Source: Lucifuga dentata (Eukaryota > Chordata > Actinopteri > Ophidiiformes > Bythitidae). Taken from it: a DNA stretch of 64,000 bases. Positions 55,801 to 64,000 of the stretch are shown one piece after another (within the stretch, counting starts at the first letter, position 1; every line of letters starts with the position of its first letter). Below the pieces are notes generated by a model, which saw nothing but the letters and a program-made list of their open reading frames with translations, did no database searches and was not told the DNA's origin. Where the stretch lies: the NCBI GenBank assembly GCA_014773175.1, contig VXCM01001363.1:1-64000 (forward strand). The letters are read 5' to 3'. Made by a program: the position numbers and the translations under genes.

Positions 55801-58800
55801 GTTTTATGCTAATTATGTTAGAAGATCTGAAACAATTTAGTTTGAGATATATACAAAAATAGAACAAATCAGGAAGGGGTCAAATATTTTTTTATGGCAC
55901 TGTAAGTTTCTCTTCTGTTGTGCCATTCAGATAATATTACATAAATAACGAGACGTGTTTCAGCAATATCTTCCAACATATATGGAAGTTTACCTTCATT
56001 GGTGTAATGAAGGGTTTTTTTGTGTGTATGATGCTGGCTTTGTGTAGAATTGTTTCCTTAAATTGGTGTATTTGGTCAGATGGTAAATTGGTGTATTTGG
56101 TCAGATGGTAAAGCCCCGTCACACCAGCTTGCAGATGCAGCCTGTTTCTTGGTATTAAGTAGCATCGGGTCATGCTGACCGAGCGGACTCGTTCCTGCAT
56201 TCTGCTCATGGCCTGTCAGAGCCGGTGTAATGAAGAAGAGTGGGCTTTACAGGAAAAGGCTGACTTTATTAGATCTCATCCTTATTGTCAACAAACCCTT
56301 GGAAAAGACAAAAATCAACAATGAATTGATCCAACTGATAGCTTCTCTAGCTGTGCTACAGAACTCCATTGTCTTCCAAAAAGTATTAAAAAATGCATCA
56401 TGGAGAGACACATATTTAATCTCTACAAAGAATGTGTACAAACAAACAGGTGTGTTCCATACCTGATGTCCTCTCTCCCACATCAAATGTGTGTTACTGC
56501 ACGGCTGAAAACAGTTCCAAACATGCATTGCAGTTAGCGGCCATTTGACTAACGTTTGATAAATCTATTGTTGTCAGATTTTATGACACTATTCTATGTT
56601 TTTCAAAAACAAAAATGAGTGCCTCTGAGCTGTATTGTAATAGACTGAATAGAGCAGACAGGGTATAGGAAATTGTAACATATTGACAGACAGATTGTTG
56701 GTTAAGTCTTTGTTTGCTATAAGAAAAAGTGAAATATCACCAGCCTTTTCCTTGTAGTGAGGGTTTTGTTTGTCAGGACCTCATTGAGGCAGGACCTCAA
56801 TGTTTTTCCAAATTTAAAAATCCATATTGTTTAAATCACACCTCACAGTGCTTTTGGATCAGTGACAGCTTCAATTTTTTTTCCCAGCCACACTTGAATA
56901 GAATCTCTAAAAGGTAATTTTTTTTTTTCATCTTGTCACAGCAAATTCAACATTTCCTGTTCATGTGATTTTAATTTGAAAATAATCATATTTCAATTTT
57001 GTTCAATGATTATGTTTCCTGTTGTAAAACTGCAGAAGTGTCTTTGGACTTTGGGCCTTTCTGGAAAGTAACACTTTGGTTTTATTGACTTTACTGTAAG
57101 GGCCCCTTTATTCCCTAAAATAATAAAATGTCTTTCTTTTGATAATAACACTTCTTCATCAGCATATCATAAACAGTTTAAAAAAAATTAGACCCTTATG
57201 ATGTTTTTTTTCCACTCCATTGTGAGTAGTGTGTGACTCTTGTGCGCAGTCTTACACCACAGCCACAACTTCCACCCACTTCAGAGGGAAGTGTAAAGTT
57301 TTACCAAAAGCCACAAAACACTCTTGGTATACAGGTTTATCAGCGAAGGTCTGGTGGTTGAAATGTGGTTTGATATTCTGCGGTTGGAATCCAGTTTTCT
57401 TTGACAAAAGAACTAATCATATGCACCAAATTAGACTTTAAAACAGAACTGGTTCTTATTGATGGGCAACAGGTTAAAATAGTCCAAAGTTTTAAATATC
57501 TTGGCGCATATCTTGACTGTCGACTTACCTTCTCTGAAAACACAGAGTACAGTGCTGTGAAAAAGTATTTGCCCCCTTCTGTTTTTGCTTTTTTGTCACA
57601 CATGTTTCAGATCATCAAACAAATTTTAATATTAGACAAAGATAACCTGAGTAAATACAAAATGCAGTTTTTAAATGATGATTTCATTTATTAAGGGAAA
57701 AAAGCTATCCAAACCAACCTGGCCCTATGTGAAAAAGTAATTGCCCCCCCTTGTTAAATGATGAATTAACTGTGATTAACCACATTTTTTGGAAAGCTGA
57801 GTTCAATTTCACTAGCCACGCCCAGGCCTGATTACTGCCAGACCTGTAGAATCAAGAAATCACTTAAATAGAACCTGTCTGACAACATGAAGTAGGCTAA
57901 AAGATCTCAAAAAGCAACACGTCATGCCCCGATCTGAAGAAATTCAAGAACAGATGAGAAACGAAGTCATTGACATCTATCAGTCTGGAAAGGGTTACAA
58001 AGCCATTTCTAAGGCTTTGGGACTCCAGCGAACCACAGTGAGAGCCATTATCCACAAATGGAGAAAACATGGAACAGTGGTGAACCTTCCCAGGAGTGGC
58101 CGGCCTACCAAAATTACTCCAAGAGCGCATTGACGACTCATCCAGGAGGTCACAAAAGAACCCAGAACAACATCTAAAGCACTGCAGGTCTCACTTGCCT
58201 CAGTTAAGGTCAGTGTTCATGATTCAACAATAAGAAAGAGACTGGGCAAAAATGGCATCCATGGGAGAGTTCCAAGGCGGAAACCACTGCTGACCAAGAA
58301 GAACACAAAGACCCGTCTCACAAAAACAAAAAACATCTTGATGATCCCCAAGACTTTTGGGAAAATATTCTGTGGCCTGACGAGACAAAAGTGGAACTTT
58401 TTGGAAGGTGTGTGTCCCGTTACATCTGCGTAAAACTAACACAGCATTTCAGAAAAACTGACACAGCATTTCAGAAAAAGAACATGTAAGTGTGACAAAA
58501 AAGCAAAAACAGAAGAAATCTGTAAGGGGGCACATACTTTTTCACAGCACTGTATATTGTAAAGAAATGCTCACAGAGACTCCATCTTCTCAGTAGGCTT
58601 AGGAGTCTTAGAGTGTGACGGGAGATCTTAGAAACTGTCTACAAAAGTCTCATTGAGAGTATTCTAACTTTTCATCTCCTAGCCTGGTACGGCCACCTAA
58701 GCTGTCAACTGAAAACTAAGAATTTTTTCTAAGAATCTAAAAACTCCAGAATTGTCCTATTAGTAGACAAAATAGTTGATAAACCACAAATATCCATGAC

Positions 58801-61800
58801 TGACCTCTATACCAACAGGATGACAAACAAAACAAGGAACATCCTGAAAGACAGCTCCCATCCTCTATTCAATCAGTTTGAAGTCTTGAAATCTGGGAGT
58901 GCCACTGGCAGCTTTTAAGAGGTCTTTTATTCCAACTGCCATAAATATCTTTAACTCTGCAAAATGACCACTTATACCTGCTCCACTGTTTGGTACTTGA
59001 ATTTTTTTTTTTCCTTCTTTCTCCTTTGTTAAATGGATTTTATATATATATGAAGTGTGTTTACTCGGTTTCTTAATGGTGTGCCGAAGACAAATTTCCA
59101 CCCTATGGTGGACAATAAGGGTTGTATTCTAGTCTATTTGCAGTTGTCATAATAGCTTGTAACGTGTGTGTTCACATTGCTGCACAGCACTTTCTGCAGG
59201 TCCCTGTTTACACAAATCCCTGTGTAGTTGTTGCTAGTGTTGTATCACCACTCTCAATTGCTAAATCTCTCTCTCTCTCTCTCTCTCACGCACGCACATA
59301 TACACACAACCCCTACCTGTTTCCATTAGGCTTATGATGTTTACTGGATCTAAGCCATTATGTTTGAAGTTACTGTTGATTTTCCATCTGACTGAGTGCT
59401 CTGACAGAGCCAAAGGCTAAGATGTTACGCTGCACATTTTGAGCAAGTTGTGCTATAAAACGATTTCAGACTGTGCCCACATTTGGAGCCTGGATACCTG
59501 GTATCTGGTAGCAGATAAAGATGGTACTTCATATTGTGTCTCTATGTTATTCTAATTTTCTTTTGCTTTCTTATGAACGTATTTTATTAACATATCTGAT
59601 ATTATTTCAGCCTGATATGATATAACTAGAAACAGTGATGTTTTAAAATTAAAACATTCTGAAAACCTTGAAGAAGTCTGAGAACGTAAACATCTCTCTA
59701 TACAGTATAACAACTCTGCAACTGATGCTGCCTTTTAAAGCATGTAATGTTTGCTTTTTGGTGTGTCAAAGAGGTCTTGATTCATTTGATTAAGGAGGTG
59801 AATTTTGGACTAATTTGCAATTTTACTCAATTTTATTACCTTATTTATATATCAAAATAAATTTCAACAATATTTATAGAAGATCATATGATATGGTTAA
59901 AAAAATACCATAAACTAAATGTTAATATATACATTGGTCTATAAGATAAAGATAGATTAAGACACTAATAAGTGACAGAAATATGGGGAGGAGTATTTTA
60001 CATTACGATAGCAATGTTAGAAATTAGCTAATACTAATAATCCAACTTCAGTAGCTGTTCTACAAATTGATAAAGTGAAATTAAACATGCTGATCTTGGT
60101 CATTTACAGTTATTGTATAAAGTCCACTAGTTTTGAACATTATATCATCAGTTCATTAATGCAGTCTTTCTTTCTTTCTTTCTTCCTTCCTTTCTTCCTT
60201 GGATGACCTGAGTCGTCGTCCATTCACAGTCACGTCATTGTCCATTCTTTTATAGTTAGCCTCACCTTAACCATAACCACCTTGTAGCTCAAGCTTCCAT
60301 TATTATCGTGAAATGAAACTGTACTGGGTGTTTTACACTAATAGAACGTTTCATTAGAGCTGCCAGAGTTCATTAGAGTGTTTGCTTTTTGCTTTGGCTG
60401 AAGTCCTGCATTTGTAATTTTCTTTCATACATGACATTATAGATGCAACATTTTTCTTTCCTCTTTCAGCAAAGAGTGTGCAAAAGGCGCACTAAATATG
60501 ACTGTGTTTCTATTCTTGCATATGTCTTATATAGTGGAGGTGTTTGACATACTGTGGTAATCGCAAACCCATAATATAGAAGTTTCTTTTCATTTTTTCC
60601 TTAGGTGTAAAGGCAGATTGTACCATTGCCATGACTGACAATGACTTTCTGGATGTGATGACAGGAAAGCTGAACCCACAAACGGTGAGTAAAATAACAT
60701 GTTATGAAATAAACCTGTAAACTCAAATAGACTTCTCTCCTATTAAAGTGTTTCAGCACAAGTTACAAAAATTAGATTTTTCTCTCTACACCTTTCAGTC
60801 TAATTGCTCCACTATCTCTTTTTCATATACATTCTTGTATTTTTCGGTGAGAGATACAACTGTGTGTTGTCCATAAAGGGTTAATGTCCATCTGTTATTG
60901 TCCATTTTGACTGCCAGAAATTTAACCCAGTTAAATGATGTTCTACACGAACAGATTTGTTCTTGTCCATTTAGAGGCATTATTAAGCTTGTTTGGGAAA
61001 AACACAGAGACCTCAGAGGAGACTATAATCAGGGCAATGCACACTCTCTGCATGTTGTATGACTTATCAGAGAAATGAGAAAATTTGTGCAAATTTAGGG
61101 ATAGGTTTAGTTTTAATTGCATTTGTACTGTTCAGTCTTTTTTACCTCTTTTTCTCTATGAACTTTTGCTATTCTAACTTTTGCTGTTCTACTTCCACTC
61201 CACCATGTTTATCTTTCAAAACAACCCATTGAAGAGGACGCTTGAGGATCAGACCTTTTCATGGAGTCTACAGAGCTTAAATGTAGATCCATAAATACCA
61301 ACATAATATAAAAAATACAAATATACTGTATTTACTGATAATTTAGCAGTTAATTTTAATATCTCTAGGCAGCCCAGCAGACACAAGGAGACAGCAGCTG
61401 GTAGTCAGTTCTGGTTTATTTTGCATGAAGAAATGCAGTTGGCATCATTTTCTGAATGAACTGTAAAGATATTCATATGTTGATATAGAAATACGGAAGC
61501 GATTTTGATCTGTCTGGAGATTGCTGATCTCATGAAATGATGTGAAGTGAAAACTTGGCTGACAGAAAATAGGTAATGTTTAGTGGTAATGAGGTCATTA
61601 ACACTTGAAGCTTATGCTGCATTCACTTGTTGATGGAGGAAAAACAGCCCCAACATTTGTTATAGCGGAATCAGTGTTAACTGCAACAGCAGACAACGAT
61701 GTCAGATGCGGAAATTGTGCTATGGTAATTTGGCGGGATATAATTCCGTATTGGAGTGCATTTAAAAAAAGAAAAATGCTAAAATGCAAAATGCTCGTTT

Positions 61801-62444
61801 AATGAATTGGCAAGAAGGGCAGGCATGCAGATGCATCTGGTTCTTCATATTTTACTGGAGTGGAAACTGCTGGGAGAATTCCATCAGCTAATTTAAAAAC
61901 TGAGGATGGATGAAGCGAGATTCAGGAGATATTTCTGACTGTCGACATCTCATTTGTGCTCATAAAACACAGCGTGTTTCAAAAGCAAGATAATTCTACA
62001 GGGTACATGTGATGAACAAGTTGATTTATGTTCAAAATCTGACTGGATTTCTACTTTCACTCAGTGGAATTATCTAAATAACTTCACAAAGGCAGTAAAC
62101 CTGCTTTCTAAAACAAACACCACCAACATCTTGAAAGTAGGATGAGTTCTTCCTCTGCTTTCTGCTTTCAGACACAGAGGCCAGTAGAGATATCCAGTGG
62201 GACTTTACTGGACATTTCTTTTCAAAATTAGTATTTTTTTGGGGTCAGTTTTCAGTATATCAGACATAAAAAAAAAAACTTCTTTGAGAGACAAAAGTAC
62301 GAGACTGAACTTTAAAGTTGACTGTAGTCTCCCTCTCTCTCTCCCCAGGCGTTCTTCGGTGGGAAGCTGAAGATCTCTGGTAACATGGGCATGGCTATGA
62401 AGCTGCACAACCTCCAGGTAAAACCAGACAAGGCCAAGCTGTGA
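42783..62444 (+). CDS. scp2: Sterol carrier protein 2, long form SCPx (peroxisomal 3-ketoacyl-CoA thiolase plus SCP2 domain)
   Basis: Peroxisomal thiolase for branched-chain and bile-acid acyl-CoAs fused to a lipid-transfer domain. Sixteen exons: 42783-42839, 45757-45814, 46424-46495, 46734-46865, 47249-47313, 47973-48099, 48213-48276, 48395-48481, 48644-48794, 49158-49305, 50386-50493, 52898-53051, 53810-53906, 55510-55639, 60605-60684, 62349-62444; sum 1626 nt, 541 aa (human about 547). Thiolase residues 1-~400: nucleophile Cys90 in [18 protein letters not shown] (His301), [14 protein letters not shown] (His351). SCP2 domain ~415-541 ([36 protein letters not shown]). Ends AKL, a PTS1 signal. 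Where mammals have an internal Met that starts the short pro-SCP2, this protein has Val401 (GTG, 53029-53031). Introns are rich in transposons. Confidence 0.96.
43293..45479. mobile_element. Palindromic-ended repeat, copy 5, split by a Tc1 element
   Basis: Left part 43293-43499 starts ttaaaggaccatggcgg; right part 45120-45479 ends cggtatggtcctttaa. The ends are inverted repeats of about 40 bp. Without the Tc1 insert the element is ~565 bp, as in the other copies. Located in scp2 intron 1. Confidence 0.8.
43500..45119 (+). mobile_element. Tc1/mariner transposon, about 1.62 kb, inactive
   Basis: Ends cagtgtgtcaccaaagtgag and ctccttttgtgaggcactg are inverted repeats (more than 50 bp with mismatches) bounded by TA at 43498-43499 and 45120-45121. 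The transposase survives in pieces on + (44046-44525 and 44522-44704): [11 protein letters not shown] (first Asp), [11 protein letters not shown] (second Asp), IEHLWGILK (Glu), a DDE triad. Frame breaks make it dead. Confidence 0.9.
45524..45583 (+). repeat. tRNA-derived SINE-like sequence
   Basis: A-box-like ggtggttagcattg and a good B box gggttcgaatcc at tRNA spacing, directly beyond the palindromic-ended repeat. No cloverleaf closes, so not called a tRNA gene. Confidence 0.5.
48325..48344. repeat. (GT)n microsatellite
   Basis: Ten GT units in scp2 intron 7. Confidence 0.9.
48914..49048. repeat. 67-bp duplicate around a single N (scp2 intron 9)
   Basis: 48914-48980 and 48982-49048 are identical, N at 48981. 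Assembly-join signature. Confidence 0.85.
49500..49835. repeat. Dispersed repeat with intact recognisable tail (scp2 intron 10)
   Basis: Text such as ctggatcaccaccaaaat, atctgtccataaatttttga, gagatattctgctaa and aacagacaaaaaaatgcc is typical of a repeat family seen in many fish. Class not assigned. Confidence 0.45.
50550..50630 (+). repeat. LINE 3'-tail-like sequence
   Basis: agcaaattccttgtatgtg, aaacctacttggcaaaa and taaatctgaatctgaatc resemble the short tandem 3' tail of fish LINEs (L2/Rex-like). Lies in scp2 intron 11. Confidence 0.5.
50810..50822. promoter_or_regulatory. CTCF-consensus motif
   Basis: CCACCAGGTGGCA fits the CTCF core CCASYAGRKGGCR at every position. Intronic in scp2. Occupancy is unknown. 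Confidence 0.35.
51690..51808. mobile_element. Short palindromic-ended element, about 118 bp (MITE candidate)
   Basis: tatatactccagtataagcc (51700-51719) is, with one mismatch, the reverse complement of 51779-51798 (ggcttatactcgagtatata). The pairing continues outward with mismatches. No coding potential. Confidence 0.55.
52849..52877. repeat. (CT)n microsatellite in the scp2 intron 11 acceptor region
   Basis: CT repeat starting about 50 bp before exon 12 (52898); it may serve as a distal polypyrimidine tract. Confidence 0.85.
54753..54826 (+). repeat. Left arm of a 74-bp inverted repeat flanking scp2 exon 14
   Basis: Its reverse complement equals 56787-56860 at 73 of 74 positions. It lies in intron 13, about 680 bp before exon 14 (55510-55639). 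Arms on both sides of one exon could pair in pre-mRNA. Confidence 0.92.
54928..55044. repeat. 16-bp perfect hairpin followed by a 36-bp direct repeat
   Basis: 54928-54943 pairs perfectly with 54951-54966 (7-nt loop). Next, 54967-55002 is repeated exactly at 55009-55044. Low-complexity intronic rearrangement in scp2 intron 13. Confidence 0.8.
55755..55904 (+). mobile_element. Solo right end of a Tc1-type transposon
   Basis: Shares with the reverse complement of 57600-57690 the stretch aaaactg.attttgt.tttactcaggtt, and ends caaatatttttttatggcactg followed by TA. No left end or transposase is nearby. In scp2 intron 14. Confidence 0.6.
56787..56860 (-). repeat. Right arm of the 74-bp inverted repeat flanking scp2 exon 14
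   Basis: Reverse complement of 54753-54826 with one mismatch. It lies in intron 14, about 1150 bp after exon 14. Confidence 0.92.
57380..59115 (+). pseudogene. LINE remnant (reverse-transcriptase C-terminal region) split by a Tc1 element
   Basis: Before the insert: [31 protein letters not shown] (57440-57545). After it, in shifting frames: [50 protein letters not shown] (58570-59080, last on degraded frames). This order is that of fish LINE polymerases, ending in a tail near 59110. Dead: stops and frameshifts. In scp2 intron 14. Confidence 0.75.
57550..58552 (+). mobile_element. Tc1/mariner transposon, internally deleted, 1003 bp
   Basis: Inverted ends cagtgctgtgaaaaagtat and acttttt...cacagcactg, bounded by TA (57548-57549, 58553-58554). 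The N-terminal paired-like helix-turn-helix is readable (57924-58133: [28 protein letters not shown]), and remnants up to the first catalytic Asp region. The stretch holding the second Asp and the Glu is missing, so it cannot encode a transposase. A 21-bp direct repeat (acacagcatttcagaaaaa-type) lies at the deletion point. Confidence 0.9.
59266..59287. repeat. (CT)n microsatellite
   Basis: CT repeat followed by cacgcacgcac in scp2 intron 14. Confidence 0.85.
60165..60200. repeat. (TTTC)n microsatellite
   Basis: Imperfect TTTC/TTCC repeat in scp2 intron 14, about 400 bp before exon 15. Confidence 0.85.
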
Positions 62445-62916
62445 ACCCCTGAACTGCTTTTTCCATCTTTAAACACGCTTCACTTGGACAACTTAATTCA
62501 TCATTGCAATGCTCCTATAATAAGTACTTATATAAAGGCTTGGATCTTGAGTTGCAGGTCGATAAACGTTCAATTCCACCAGCTGTTATGATGTTTAAGC
62601 ACTCTGAGGTTGTGTATATGTTGTACACACTGTTTGGATCAAGGTATAACATCTGTAAGTATAATTAACATTTTGAGACATCCAGGAACTATATAATATA
62701 ATTCATCAAGTATTTAAAAAAAACTGTTGAATTTTTAATAATGATTAATAATCTAACATGTTTGATTAATTTTGCATTCAAAACAATGTGCCTCTGATTT
62801 CTGTCTATGAAATGACAATATGGTTTAAAAACCAGTGATGACACAAGCCATGTTGTTAATTTTATATAGAACACACATCTGTAAATGTGATGTGGAGATG
62901 ATCTAATTTTGTTTTA

Positions 62917-62922
62917 AATAAA
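62917..62922 (+). terminator. Poly(A) signal of scp2
   Basis: AATAAA about 470 bp past the stop codon. Confidence 0.6.
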
Positions 62923-64000
62923 TCCTTCGCTGATGAGAATAACTTCTGGATCTGGATCTTTAATCATCTCCCCACATAGTTATATTGTGCAAAATGACCC
63001 AAGAGTCTTTTGTATTTCACAGTTCTCACATCTGCATCAATAAGCAATGGCCATTCTAACAGTTATATTTCACAGAAACCTGTATGAAAGCTTAAGTATT
63101 TGAGAACATATCATGCATATTTGAAAAAAGCACTAAAAACAGTTTGATATAACAGGAAACACTTTACAGTGCTAGATTATTTACACACACACTCCTTCAT
63201 GCCTGGCTTGTAACTACAGTATATTTCTCTACTAGTTTTCACTTGTTAAAATTCAGAATTCAATTTTCTGTTTTTGTTTCTGTCTCTGCACGACTTCAGT
63301 CTTTCCCCCACATTTTTCTATTTATTTTTGATTTGATCCTGGACTGTCCCTGTTAGCTTGCCCCCTTCANCCTTCTGCCCAATCCAGCCTACATTTCTAA
63401 TTCCTCTAGTTAAGTCCCCAGCCAACCCCCACCCCATCCTACTGCCAGGTGGCCATGCCAACTGGTGATACACAGTGGCTGCACGAGGCTGCAGCATCCC
63501 ACTGACCATTGCTAGTGGCCTTATAGGTCCTTGAGAGATTAGCTGTTAGCAGCTATGATGGGGAGATGAGAGAAAATATCATGAGAGGTGGACTGGTGTT
63601 AGAGGAGCGTTTCTGGTTGGGCGCCATGTTCAGATGTAGGGAATGCCTGTGTGAGGGGATCTGGAGGATGCTGGGTTTGGTTGCTCAGCCTGCAGCCTCA
63701 AGAAAAGTGTTTGCACTTTACATTCCAGTAACAGTGGGGTAATAAAAACATGGTAATCATGTGGTAACACTCTAGTAGTTACAGAGGTAATAACCAGGTA
63801 ATGTCTTTGAATATTACCTGCTATAACCTGATTGTTATAAGCAGATGAGCTGTATAACCTTCCTTCAGATGTTTTTCCTCATTCTTACCTCCTTTTGTCC
63901 TGTTATCTCACCATAACAAAAGTGAACCCTTGCCAAATTGTTTTCTTTGTTGTTACCAAGATATTATGTTTATTATTTCCTACCTCTAACTGGCAGGATA
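62923..64000. other. Region downstream of scp2
   Basis: No gene, RNA or mobile element supported. One isolated N at 63370 has no duplicated flank or homopolymer. Short open frames here are not convincing. Confidence 0.5.

Noticed and set aside
57401..57694. 97-aa open frame on +
   Set aside because: Chimera: it starts in the LINE remnant and runs over the Tc1 end, so it is not a gene.
63370..63370. Isolated N near the end of the window
   Set aside because: No duplicate flank or homopolymer; probably just an ambiguous base.

Overview
This window is nuclear DNA from a ray-finned (teleost-like) fish. It is AT-rich, the genes have many short exons with GT-AG introns, and the introns carry Tc1-type transposons, LINE tails and tRNA-derived SINE-like pieces typical of fish. 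Eight protein-coding genes can be read exon by exon. Seven are complete and their joined exons give open frames of near-family length; the first is a 3' part only.

Layout. 828-2097 (+): last exons of gpbp1l1 (vasculin-like). 3917-10428 (-): nasp, histone chaperone, convergent with gpbp1l1. 15467-17099 (+): prdx1, 199 aa. 17990-18800 (-): decayed RLE-type non-LTR retrotransposon end. 20075-23672 (+): hormad1, meiotic HORMA protein. 24436-31139 (-): aldh9a1, convergent with hormad1 and 552 bp head-to-head with uck2 (31692-36428, +). 38519-41118 (+): czib, a 160-aa zinc protein. 42783-62444 (+): scp2 long form (SCPx), thiolase plus sterol-carrier domain, 541 aa, ending in the peroxisomal signal AKL. 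The remainder to 64000 is 3' UTR and intergenic DNA.

The genes are housekeeping or germline genes and not one pathway. Their human counterparts, as I recall them, all lie on chromosome 1 but in separate blocks (gpbp1l1-nasp-prdx1; hormad1; aldh9a1-uck2; czib-scp2), so the window looks like a local mosaic of one ancestral linkage group.

Accessory structure. A ~570-bp palindromic-ended element, probably a non-autonomous DNA transposon with TTAA ends, occurs five times. One copy is split by a 1.62-kb Tc1 element and uninterrupted copies show the pre-insertion state. A second, internally deleted Tc1 element sits inside a LINE remnant in scp2 intron 14. A near-perfect 74-bp inverted repeat flanks scp2 exon 14. 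Nineteen single N characters mark assembly joins: eight sit between duplicated 63-71-bp blocks, two of which break coding exons (gpbp1l1, aldh9a1), and ten sit in homopolymers. Removing the aldh9a1 duplicate restores an exact 518-codon frame, so the duplications are very probably assembly artefacts. I found no CRISPR array, operon or clearly new gene system. The best new leads are the exon-14 inverted repeat, the element family, the lost internal start in scp2 and the GC-AG intron in aldh9a1.
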